Of a stretch of 64,000 nt of DNA, positions 11,482 to 23,600 are shown piece after piece. Position 1 is the first letter of the stretch; every line of letters begins with the position of its first letter. Source of the DNA: Lepidodermella squamata (Eukaryota; Gastrotricha). The translations under genes and the position numbers were made by a program. The stretch spans positions 1,116,001 through 1,180,000 of the forward strand of contig JBLDXI010000017.1 of NCBI GenBank assembly GCA_047495785.1. Direction: 5' to 3'. Below the pieces are notes generated by a model that had not been told where the DNA came from, did not search any database, and was given only the letters and a program-made list of their open reading frames with translations.

Positions 11482-14400
11482 ATGGCGAACAGCGACTTTT
11501 TGGCCGAGAATAACATCTGCGGCCAAAATTTACTGCGAGTCGTTTCGTTCGGAAATGCCGTGATCGCTGAGCTGTTGCGCCTCGCCGATTATATCCCACC
11601 GGTTTTTCGCGGCGACCCGTCCGCGGCTGGTTTCAACAAGTACCGCGAGGTCATTTTCGACTTTGACTATTTCAGCCAAAATCGAGCCATTTACGAGAAC
11701 AAGATTTCGTCGAAGCCTGATTTGCTAGACATTGACGAGGAGTTCAAGGAAAATTTCATCGATATTTTAACGCGATTTTACGTCGCCTTCGAAAGTATTT
11801 ACAAATATGTGACTGATTTGAATCGCTACCTCGAAGAACTCGAAGAAGGAATTTACATCCAACAAACGCTGGAGACTGTTTTTCTAACCATGGAAGGCAA
11901 ACAGCTACTGGTAAGAGCTCTTTCAATATCTAAAGGATCATATTGCTTAAAGCATAATTTGAAATTTGATCCACCTTAATGAAATGTTGTTTGTCATTTT
12001 TTTCCAGTGCGAATCGCTGTATTTGTACGGCGTCATGTTGCTAATCGTTGATTCGAAAATACCTGGACCTGTCCGCGAGCGAATGCTAGTTTCTTACTAC
12101 AGATACAGCTCTCACGACGCTGCGACTGATTCGAATATCGTCGACGTTTGCAAGCTGCTTCGAAGCACTGGCTACTCGACGGAACCAGGCGCGAAACGCC
12201 CGCCTAATTACCCGGAAAATTTGTTTTCGCGAATTTTGATCAAGCAAGAATTCGTAACTATGGTCATTGGCCGGTTGAAATCCGACGACCTGTACAACGC
12301 TTCGACTTACTACCCGTACCCGGAGCACCATTCAACCGCCGTTGCTCCCCAGGCTTCAATGCTATTCGTCACTCTGTTTTTCGACCATCGCACCTTGCAA
12401 ATTGAACATGCGAAAATGCGAGAGATTGTGGATAAATTTTTCGCCGATAATTGGATTGTCAATATCTACATGGGCCTAACCGCGTCACTGGTCGACTCAT
12501 GGCAGCCGTATGAATCAGCGACGAAGGCGATGATAAATACCACGGAAACTCGAACAGTTTCTTCAGTCGTTAAACGGCACGTTGAAAAAATCAACGAAGT
12601 GCGGCCGAAATTGGACCAAGTCCTTAAAGAAGGTGTTTTACGCGATGATTACGTTTTGGATAACATTAACCAGCTGATGAATTTGATTCGGGATTGTAAC
12701 GTCTGTATTCGCTGGTTGATGCTACACACCGCGAAATTAACGCCCGGGGCTGATGTTAACAAACGTTGCATTGCCCTGCGTGAGCAGGTTCTAGCCGAGT
12801 CGAAACTACACTCATCGGCTATTCTAGTCCTGCTGCTTTCGACTGCTCAGTTGGAGTTGAGACTTCGCCAAATTCTTGAGCGGCTGCTTTCGGAAAAATT
12901 AGACCGTTGGACAGCTGGGAAGAAGGAATGTATCGATCGAATGGTTGAGCTGGCTGAGGTCTTCTCAGGCACGAAACCGTTGACTCGAGTCGAAAGAAAC
13001 GACCATTTACAGGCCTGGTTTATGGAGATGAGTCGCCATTTAGCCGGGTTGAACCACGAGGACTACATTGCGGCTGGTCGAAAAATTGCGCAAATCATCC
13101 AAGCGCTGGAAGAAGTTACCCAGTTTCACAGTTTAGAGACAAACATGCAGGTGAATCAATTTTTGGCTGAAACTCGAAAGTATTTGCATTCGATGCTGCG
13201 GACTATCAACATTAAGGACGACCATCTAACTACGCTAGATCGCTTGTCTGACATTTCGTACGCGTGGCAGTTGATTGCTGATTTTACGCCGTTGATTCAG
13301 AATGAAATCAAGCGAAATCCGCATGTTGTCAAACGCCTGCGAGCTGTTTTCATCAAGTTATCTGCCGCGATTTATCGCCCGTTGATGCGAATTGAAGAAG
13401 CTGGTAGTAAAGATTTGGAATTCGTTTCGAAATACTACAGTAACGAGCTTGTTAGGTAAATTGTAGTAGAATTTTAAGGAGGAGTTTTCAATATTTTCGA
13501 CTATTTTTGCAGCTATGTCCGAGGCGTTCTGCAAATCATCCCCGAGTCAATGTTTCAAATTATCGAACGCATCATTGTGATTCAAACGCAGAAATTGAGA
13601 GAATTGCCGACTCGGCTCGATAAGGATAAATTGCGAGAATTCGCTCAGTTGGACGAACGACATGAAATTGCCAAATTAACACACGATATTTCAACGTTTG
13701 CTGATGGCATGTTGATGATGAAGAAAACACTGATTGGTATCATTAATGTCGATCCGAAAAAGCTGCTTGAGGACGGTATTCGAAAGGAATTGGTCAAATT
13801 GGTGAGTAAATTGACTATAGTATAGCATTTATTTCGAGAATGATGGTTATTCACTTTGACCTGAAATTTGATGTTAAATTCACGCTGACTCGCTGAATTT
13901 TTATTTTTAATTTTCACGAATATTAAATTTTTTTTTAATAATTTGTAAATACGTTTTAAAGGTTTCTATCGCGTTCAACGAGTCGTTGGTTTTCAACCCG
14001 AAAGTTCGACCTTCAGAGCTTCACGCGCGTCTTCAAACTCTAGCAGTTCGAATGGATGGTTTCCAGCGTTCTTTCGAATATTTACAAGACTACGTCGGAA
14101 TTTACGGCCTGAAAATGTACCAAGAAGAGTTGTCCCGCATCATTGGCTTTAATATCGAGCTTGAATGCAACTCGTTTCTGCGGACGAAAATTCAAGAATG
14201 GCAGTCGATTTACCAGTCAAAGTCGATTCCTATCCCAGTTTTCCGGCCGATAGGTGAAGATACGCAGTCGGTAAATTTCATCGGCCGATTGGCTCGTGAG
14301 CTGATTCGAGTCACTGATCCGAAATCTTCGATTTACGTCGAGGAAATGCGAACTTGGTACGACTACAAAACGCGACTAGCTGTAGCAGAGCCGTCGCTTT

Positions 14401-15592
14401 TCCAGAAAATGGAAAAAGGAGTCGGCGTATTCTGCCTAGCCGGGCTCGACCGTTTCATGGGTTTCATGATTGTTCGGCAACTTCAAACCATTTTCCAGCA
14501 TTTGGAACGTTCGATTTTCAGATCGGGTGAAGTTGCGACGAAACGATCGGCGAATATTGAAGAAGCCGCCCGAGCCCTTGGGCAGTTTGCCTCGTTTTGG
14601 AGTGACTACGCCTCGTCGCCTCATAGCTCGAATATCAGCCCAGATATCGCCTCGAAGTCTTACGGCCAGGCCGCGTCCCGTTTGGCGAATGAAATCGCAC
14701 CGCTGATTGATGGCGTCGTTAAGGTGGGCCAGTTGCAATTGCTTCGCATGCAATTTCAGTTCCAGCTGTACAACACGTCTCGTTTCGAGTCGAAACTACT
14801 CGCCGGGGCGTTGGAGGCGCTAAATGAGGCCGTGTTGACCGAAGCCCGCAGCCGGCCGTTGCCGCCAGAGAGTGATTTTGTGTCCGAATTAACGACTTAC
14901 CTCGAATCGACTGGTATGACAGATCCGTTGGAGAAAATCTACGTGACGAGCCGGGCTTATCCTCGTCTGCCTCACCTTCTAGCCGTTTGCGTTTGGTCGC
15001 TGTTGTCGAAATTTGGCTTTTCAGCCGGGGCTGGCGTGTTGATAGCGAAAAAGGCGGCTTCGAGCTCTGATGCGACTGTCGACGCATTGCCATTCGCGGT
15101 TGGATGCGCGACCGTGTTGAGGCAGCTGCATCCGAGTTCGATGGAAGTTTTCGCCAAATTGTTGTGCCATTTCGCCTCGGCTAGCACTTTGCCTACTCCT
15201 CCTCGAAAGTGAGAATTTTAGAAAGTTCAATTCTTAAACATTTTTCAAATTTGTTATTTTTGAAAAATTGGATTTAATTCTGATTTTCAGTTTCGAAAGA
15301 TGGACTGATATTTTGAAAATCACCAAAATGCTTATTTCGAGTTAAATTTCAAATTTCAAATTTGAATTTGAATTTAATTTCTTGAATTTGAGATTTTTTA
15401 TTAAATTTGATTTAATTTATTTTCAGTAATGTTCCAGTAAAGGCGCCCGTCATATCTACGGAAGCTATGTTGGCGCTGGTTTTCGCCGACGAATTCGCAA
15501 ACGCTTCCCGTTTGGACCGAAAATTCATGGAAGATGCTGTTCCTTCTTACATTCTATGCGCTTACCGGACTCAGCTGGAAAGCTCAGTCTAA
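11482..15592 (+). CDS. WASHC5: Strumpellin, WASH complex subunit 5
   Basis: Five exons (11482-11910, 12008-13455, 13513-13801, 13962-15208, 15427-15592) join in frame to 1,192 residues; human strumpellin has 1,159. The N-terminus ([25 protein letters not shown]) and the internal blocks [15 protein letters not shown] and [14 protein letters not shown] are clear strumpellin signatures. The protein is almost entirely helical. It is a scaffold of the WASH complex, which activates Arp2/3 on endosomes to drive sorting and retrieval. It sits 170 bp after LSD1 and 267 bp before the AMPK beta gene on the same strand. I see no AATAAA after the stop, which fits processing inside a polycistronic transcript. 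All introns have GT..AG ends. Confidence 0.94.
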
Positions 15593-15824
15593 CACAACTC
15601 GCATTCCGTTAAAATATATTAATTTTAGTTGTGAACAAAATCCATCTTAAAAAATGGTAAAACTGCGCAATATTTTCAATCGAGTGCTTACATAAAAAAA
15701 TGCTTGTTATTATCACGAGATGAAAGAAAACGATGATTTGCTATTATACCTACCTATTGATAATTACACCGTGATTGAAGGGCTTTCAAATTCTATCGAT
15801 AAAAACGCGATTTAATTATCGTTG

Positions 15825-15838
15825 CACTTTTTCTCTAG
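15825..15838 (+). other. Putative trans-splice acceptor of AMPK beta
   Basis: The sequence CACTTTTTCTCTAG ends at 15838, 21 nt before the AMPK beta ATG. It is a strong polypyrimidine-AG acceptor placed like those of neighbouring genes. Confidence 0.6.
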
Positions 15839-15859
15839 ATAATTTACTTCAATTTTTGT

Positions 15860-18689
15860 ATGGGCAATAAAGAATCAGTTTCAAGCGGCAAAAACCGCCA
15901 TGCCTCGGGCGACCATTCAGGCAGCGCTTATGGCCCGGCGACTTTCGGCGGAGGCCGATCGTCAGCTACCACGCCGCCGCCAGCTCGCAGTTCGCGGCAC
16001 GTCAGCGAAAGTGATAGCCCCTTCCCGATGTCTCAACCCTCGACGCCCGGCGCATTAGGCCCGCCGTCATTCAACACAGCAACGACGCCGTCCGGTAACC
16101 ACTTGTCAGTTTCACAAGCGTCATCCGTCGCGAGCACGGGCCCGGCGAATAAGCTGTTCATGCCGCCGGTGATTGATGCCGACATCGAATTCGACCCGGA
16201 GCGGTTTGGCCAGAAGAGCGCGGGTGAAATACCGCGATTTCGCACGTCGACCATATCCGAGGGCACGCGGATAGACAACAAGAAGCTGCCGTCTGTGTTC
16301 AAGTGGGACGGCCACAACGTGCGCGAGGTGTACATTGTTGGGTCTTTCAACAACTGGAAGGCTAAAATTCCGCTGCGCAAGTCGCAGGAGATTTTCTACA
16401 CGATCGTCGACTTGCCAGAGGGCGAGCACGAGTACAAATTTCTCGTCGATGGCCAGTGGAAACACGACGAAAGTCAGGTTAGCTCAACGCTACTACCTAA
16501 TACTTGTAACTCGAAATTTTGGGGGACTATTCAAAGTTACGACCATGAAGAGTAGAGAGAAAGGAATTTTTTGGAGAAATATCGAAGCGGTCAACATTAC
16601 CGCTACTTGAAAAAATATATTGGTTGGGATGGACAATATTTTTTTCTTAACTGAACGCGAAATTTAAGATTTGTTGACGTTTAGGGCAACATTTTGGTTT
16701 GATGCAAAAACACAACCAACCCTAATTGAAAAATTGATCGATAATGCTTCATAAATTTTGCACTTTGCACATTTACGTGACCTGGAACTTCCTTTTGGCG
16801 AAACGAAAGAATGGATCGGACTAAAAAATATTCAAAAATTATCTCTTTGGACCGGTAGATGATTTGGATGGCCTTTAAACTGCGAAGTTGAATGAATGAA
16901 AAGTAAAATGGGTTTGATAATTTTAGTTTCCCCTAAATTTCTTAGTTTTATTGTTGTCTCACACTATTATCCAAATTGAAAACGCCGCATTCTGCAGGTT
17001 TTAGGATGTGCAGCAATTTTAATTTTGACCCAATTTTTCTTTCAATTCAAAAAGCCTTCCTCGCCTCAAAATATATGGCCTAATTAATATTAATAAAGGT
17101 CTCTAAAAAATGAAAATTGCTGATTTAAGAATTCGTCAAATTGTTTAAGACAAAACTATGGGTTCCATTGTGGATGTTGTTTCCCTTTCAAACCCCTTTC
17201 AAACATTCCCTTTGACAATGTTTTTTTTACTATATTAAACAATTTGACACATCAATATTGAAACTGAAAAGAATTTTGGGAAAATCTGAATGCGGTACCA
17301 ATGCTTAATTAATTAATTTAATTCAATACCTATATAACCATTTTATTCGGTTATTTTACCGGCCAGGGCTAGGGTTAAGTTAGGTTTAGAGGCTGGGTCT
17401 GGAAATTGCGGACTTCGAACTGATTGGAATAATTTGGTACAGAATTCAATAATTTGGTAATGAATTCACTATATCCCAAGAATTTTTATTGTAATTTTAA
17501 ATTTATCTCTAATTTTTGTTCATTTTTTCAGCCCCACCGGCCTAACAACTATGGTTCTCACAATAACACGATTTCTGTGAAGAAGACGGATTTCGAGGTG
17601 CTGGAGGCGCTGGCAATCGATAGTCACAACAGCGCTGCAGCGGGCACGCCAGCAGCCACAGGTCGCTTATCTTCTGTCAATTCACAATCATCACCCACTC
17701 CACCTTCAAGTTCTTTAACTGCGCCATATGGCGGTACATAAAAAAGCGGGAATAAGTTGAAATAAGCGCGACAGCTAGCATGACAAGAAACTATAGCACA
17801 CGCGCTCTAAATTTATGTTGTGTGGTGATCCCCCCAACTCACTCAATCACTACTCATTTGCCCATTAATTTTGTTCGCCTTGTTGTGCTAATTTCGTGCC
17901 GTAAAATTCATTCGTTCACGCCCCAAGCTTCAAGGTAACAGCCGTGCAAAAAATATTATGTCCCTCTATTTTCGACTCCGCGCCGCGCCGAACAGGAAAA
18001 ATGTACTGCACGACCTTTGTTTTTAGCCTTTTTCAAGTAATCTTCTTCCGTTTTCTATGCGAATGGGCTAACTTTGATAGACTTTTGGCCTGTTACCTGT
18101 TGTTTTGTGAAATTTAATTTGCACTGCTTAAAAGTTGTGTATTTTATGTATAACCATACCCGAAATGACTCAATTGATGCAAGGACGAAACAAAAAATTG
18201 AAAATCGAAAAAATGTGTTTCCTTCCTGTTCAATTTCAAGTCATACATGTCCCAAGAAACTAACGTTGAATGTGGGATGATTTTTTTGTATTATTGGCTA
18301 ATTTATTTTTTAAATTTCCAGGTACCTTCGATAAACCAGAAGAGTTTCATCAAAGAGTGCCGCCGAAGCTTTCACTCGAAAAGGGCAATCCGCCCACACT
18401 GCCGCCTCATTTACTTCAGGTTTGTGAAAAAAAATTCGCAAAATAAAGGAGGATTTTTTTTAATTTTTCAATTTTTTTTCTAATTTTACATTTCCTAATT
18501 TAGGTTATTCTGAACAAAGAAACCTCGGAAGAATATGACCCATCGTTGTTGCCCGAGCCGAACCACGTGATGCTCAATCACCTCTACGCGTTGTCGATCA
18601 AGGACAACGTGCTTGTGCTAAGCGCCACGCATCGTTACCGCAAGCGATTCGTGACGACTCTTTTCTACAAGCCGATTAGCAGCTCTTAG
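15860..18689 (+). CDS. PRKAB: AMP-activated protein kinase beta subunit
   Basis: Four exons (15860-16477, 17532-17733, 18322-18419, 18504-18689) give 367 residues. The N-terminus MGNKES keeps Gly2 for N-myristoylation and is followed by a Ser/Pro-rich low-complexity region. The CBM48 glycogen-binding module spans about 150-210 (VFKWDGHNVREVYIVGSF, LPEGEHEYKFLVDGQW). The C-terminal beta domain that binds alpha and gamma subunits contains KKTDFEVLEAL, PPHLLQVILNKE, LLPEPNHVMLNHLYALSI and SATHRYRKRF. The subunit scaffolds AMPK, the cellular energy sensor. The first donor (CAG/GTTAGC) is slightly off consensus but is required to reach the next conserved block. Introns 1 (1,054 bp) and 2 (588 bp) are long for this window and hold no gene I can see. 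This is the last gene of the LSD1 train. Confidence 0.95.
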
Positions 18690-20612
18690 ATTGCGAACTG
18701 AATGAACTGATTGATAGAAATGAATGAACTGATGATACCTGTATGTCTCCGCTCGATCATTCTGATAAATATATATACATAGAATAATAATTGTTATTTC
18801 GAATGTACAATGTTTATACACATCTACAGAACTTCCCGGCTCTTTTTCGCCAAAAGCAGTTCAGAAACTCGAACGAAGATTCAAGACCCTTTTAGCTGTT
18901 TCGTCGAAGAAATTTCTTTATTTTGGACCCGTTTCGTTTACACATATGAAAACCAGCTGCGTAAACTACTGACAGATGTCGATGAAAAGTTGCTACCATA
19001 GTAATAAAGTATAATATTTTGACTGCTCTTTGAATGATTCCAAATTTCGTTGACGTCGAGTGAAAACAAACTACATTTGTGCATGTATAAAAGGTAAAAA
19101 AAATCAAACTTGCATCTTAACGCGTCTTCTCTATCACCATCTCTCTCCCTTCGTAAATTTGGCGTGCATAAATTCGTTTCCACGTTTGAAGAATGAGAAT
19201 ATAACATTTTGGTGTACATCAAAGCTGATTCATTTTGTGAGGGAAAAAATGAAAAAGTGTGGGATATCGCCAAATATTTACCCTGATTGTAACCTCTTAA
19301 AATTATATTTTTTTGCGTTTGCTACCAATTTCAATGAAATATGTGTAAAATGAGGGATTACTATTGTAAAAAATTGTACAGCGGCTATTTACTATACTTT
19401 CAACGACACGCTGTAGTTGAAATTTTGATAGCAATCTATTTCGAAATAGCCTGCTAATAATCTTCGTGTCTTCATTGTTGTTGTGTTGGGAAAATTGCTG
19501 CTCGCTATCGCGCGGGTGCTCTATCTTGAAGTCGCTCTCTCGCGTCATTGCCTGGAAAGAAAAATTTATATTCTCTACTAAAAACCCATGAAAATTAGCT
19601 GTTAATTGCAGCAGTCGAACGGCTAATATTTACTACCCTTCTAGTGAAATCTTGATACTTCGTCTCGAGTAAAATGAAGAATGTAATGCACGAAATTGAA
19701 TGAAAATCATAACGAGAAGATTGAATGAAAGTGCCGGTCGGTATTATAATGTCATTATATCGGTAAAGAAGTAAAAAATGCCACGGAATGTTGAAAACTG
19801 TGTTGTTCTTTTCTATAATTTTGCCCCACGGTTCGAGGCCTAGTGAATTGAAATGCAGGGCTCTGTATCAGGTGATGAGAAAAATTGTCATAACTGCCAA
19901 TGGAATCAACAGCCATAAATAGTTGATGTTGGAAATTGACATTTTGAGCCGAAAACTTCCAAGTTGAAATTTTTTTAACTTATTATTTTAATTTTTTTAA
20001 GGGATGAACTTCAAAAGGCTCTGGAGAGATTTCAATGCGGCTTTCAATAGCTACTTCTTTTTACCCCTTGAGCTACTTCTTTTCAGCTGTTGATTGTATG
20101 CAACACTTACGAACATTGTTATGGCTGGAACTTGGAACACGTTGAAAATCAGAAACACATTATGCATAGCGCCTAGTTTATTAGAACATGATGACTTCGC
20201 TATTTAGATGATGGCAAACAGATTCAGGCAGAGAATTTGATCTCCTAAACAAAACAGAAGTTTCAAACAGCGAGCAAAAAAATAAATTTTGATGAGCAAG
20301 CAAGCAATACTAGTGAGAATGATGAACTGTGAGATTTCAGAGAATAAATGAGTTTGATTAAATGGCATATTCTGATTAAAGAGTGGCATTTCAACTATTG
20401 CACGAGAAATGGAGTGGATTTGGCTATTGCAGGTCAAATTATTGCAAAAAATAAACAGGCAAAATCCAACGCGGTTAACAAGGATTTCAAGGAGTCAAAT
20501 GCAAGGATTTCGCATCACAGAAAACAAGCCATCAAATAATTTAGATAAAGGCTATCAACACAATTGTTCAAATATATATCTGGTCTCTTTGATTGACAAA
20601 AATTCGATGATT
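18690..20612. other. Convergent intergenic region without a recognised gene
   Basis: About 1.9 kb lies between the AMPK beta stop and the TRIM-NHL stop. An AATAAA near 19004 may end the AMPK beta transcript. The rest is AT-rich with short random open frames only. Confidence 0.5.
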
Positions 20613-23600
20613 TCAACGACGGTTCATGTCAATTGCACCCAGGGCAAGACGCGGACCGGCAAGTCCTCCGTTGCGGCGGCGGCGCGGCAGTCGACGTGGC
20701 TTTTCGCCCGTAGCGGTTTCGTACGGATAAATGTAGACCTTGTAATCCTTGGTGGAAATGGCCACAGAACGACCGCCATCGATCAGGCAACAGTCAAGAA
20801 CGCCTGGAAATTACGTTTCAAAATTTCGGTTTTTAAAGTGAAAAATATTTACCCGCATGTTTCACCTCGCTTTGGTAACCACGAAGAACCTCGCCAGAGA
20901 GTCTATAAAATTTTCAGATGATAGAAATTCCAAAATGATTAAAAATCTTACGTGAGGATTGTGATGTTGAATGTTTCGTGGTTATCACAAACAACAAGTT
21001 CTCCTCGGTGATTGATGTCGACGCCGACAGGATACATGATGTAGTCGGTACCCGGGTGAATGATGTTGAGCAATTTGCCATTGTAGTTGTACACCTGAAA
21101 ACAAACAATTGAAACGACATATGACCTATGAATGAACATCGTTAAAGCCGCAGAATTCATAAACAAAATTAGGTACGGCCCTAAAACGAGTCGAATGAGT
21201 GTCTCCCACTGACCCTGCTATTGCTTAGTTTTTGTGTTGTTTTAAAGAGCGCAGCTTTCGCTTTAGCGCCCTGAGACCAGCATCAGGTGATGGTGAGGAT
21301 ACATACCTTAGACACAAATTAAATTCGCAGATGGTTAAATGTTAAACGGACTTCAATTCCGACCACCCTCTGCAGCACAACTAAACTCAACTCTACGAAT
21401 ACATCAAAATTAGAGAACGATAAAAATTCGCTTTTACATAACATTAAGACCGCGCGTTGTCAAGCACTTGTTGTACCAGTAGAAAAATGTATAATTAATG
21501 TCGCTGAATTCGAGTAATTGGACATAAAAACTATTTGCCTCAGTTTGGCAATGACCTGTCTTACAAAATATGAACATATTCAGCCTTATGCGCTTAGCAG
21601 CAACCACTGAATTTACCTTTCCACTCCACCACAACAACCAAAGTTCAATCTGAAGAGTTTACATTAGGAGCCAGTTAAGAGGGAGCAAAGAACGTAGGAT
21701 AGCGAGCATAATTAACTGAAAATCGGCATCTTTTCACCCTTTTCTTGTAGGGTACAAGATGGTATAAATATAGATATTTTTCACGTTTTGTTTAGAGCGC
21801 GTAGTGTTTGACTCGGCGCCCCAAGAACCCAGAAAATAGTCAAAAAGATGGAATGAAACAAGACAACGAGATGGAAGATAACGAATGAAAACAACCAATT
21901 TCGTTTCTTCTTGTGTATTTTCGTTGTAAAGAGCGCAGCTTTCGCTTTAGCGCCCTGAGACCAACATCAGGTGATGGTAAGGATACATACCTTAGACACA
22001 AATCAAATTCGCAGATGGTTAATTAAAATGTGGCAAAACTTTTAACCGCCCGCTGAAATCTGATATCAATCAATCTATCGCATAGCTCTAAAAGGCATGA
22101 TGTTGATTATAGCATTGCAAAGAGCATGCATATACTGCTGCTACTGGAATGACATGCAAGAGCATTGTTAGAAGGAGGTTAAACACTCTTCAGGATCGAG
22201 CATGTCCGAAGTCTCATTCAAACTCCGCCTCCTGCGAGAAAATGAATTGAAATGCATTCCTGATTTTCTTCGGCTAAATGGACGCTTTGACTCTGGTTAG
22301 GTCTTCGACTGATAACCCGTCATTCTCGACGACTAGTGATATTCAGGAAAATTTCGATCAGTACCTTTTGCCTTCATTTAACGCAGCAAACACGAGAACG
22401 AGAGTTGATGCCCTCAAAATGAGGAAAGAAATCGAAACAGCGCTGACGCTCTTCGTGTCAGTCAGCAATATCAGTATTTCTTGATTATTTAGTTTTAAAG
22501 AGCGCAGCTTTCGCTTTAGCGCCCTGAGACCAACATCAGGTGATGGTAAGGATACATACCTCGCTCACTATGTCCCGTTCGCCCAGCCTTCGCGCTGCTG
22601 CTAGCCTGCACCCCTGTCTCAGGTGGTTTGCAGTCTGTTGTAAAATACGATAGCTGTTACTATTAGACAACCCACATAAGTGGCCCGGCCCAGTTAACCT
22701 ACGGGTTGGGGCCTTGTGTATTTTCGAATTTTCCGACAATAAACCTTAGACACAAATCAAATTCGCAGATGGTTAAATTTGAATACGACTATTTTTCGAA
22801 CCGACCGCTAAAAGCTTGTATCATTAAACCTAGCGCATTGCGTCGAGTATATCAGTATGTTCAAACGCGATCGAACGAGGAAGCGCTATCACGCCGGCAC
22901 GCAGAGAGGTTTACTGTAAGGCAAATGGTAGGTTAGCAAAGTAAGCGTGAATTGAACGCCGAACTTTTGTGACTCTATTACAGCTTTATTACATGCCTAA
23001 AGGTTTAGCATGGACAGCTCTGAAAGGCCTCGGTGCATGCCAAACACGCTAACTAATATTCTTCGATTTGTAGCCAGATTCTGCAAAGATTGACCACTCA
23101 ACCAAAATATCAGCGTCATGCTATATCGCTCTCGTCGTTTAGCATCTGAGAGGAGAAAAGGTTCGAAACATTTTGAATTACTTATTGAAAGTGAATTCAC
23201 GTTTAGGATTCAGAATTGTTAATTTAGCGAATTAGTTAATTACAAATAAACTGCGACGCTAGCGCTGACGCTCATAAGTCGAAAAATACTGAAAGTAATC
23301 AAATACACGTCTAACAGGCGCGAACGTTTTGAATTCTGCTTATGTTTTCGGTTTTAAAGAGCGCAGCTTTCGCTTTAGCGCCCTGAGACCAACATCAGGT
23401 GATGGTGAGGATACATACCTTAGACACAAATCAAATTCGCAGATGGTTAAAGTTAACAACGACGGAATTGTCAACCGGCTGCTGAAAGATGATACCATTA
23501 GACGCAGCGCATGATTGCTTTTGAGCAACGCTCGTCTAGCAGGCCATTCAAGTCAGCTGTCCATTGACTACAAGTTTCAATTATGTAATAAGCTGATGAA

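Noticed and set aside
21244-21337. Array unit as U1, U2, U4, U5 or U6 snRNA, tRNA or box C/D or H/ACA snoRNA
   Set aside because: None of the diagnostic sequences of these RNAs is present (for example the U6 ACAGAGA, or A and B boxes), and no terminal ACA or C/D pair sits at the ends.
21244-21337. Array units as mutually exclusive cassette exons of TRIM-NHL
   Set aside because: The units have a donor but no conserved acceptor at their 5' side, and exons 7 and 8 of the host join in frame without them.
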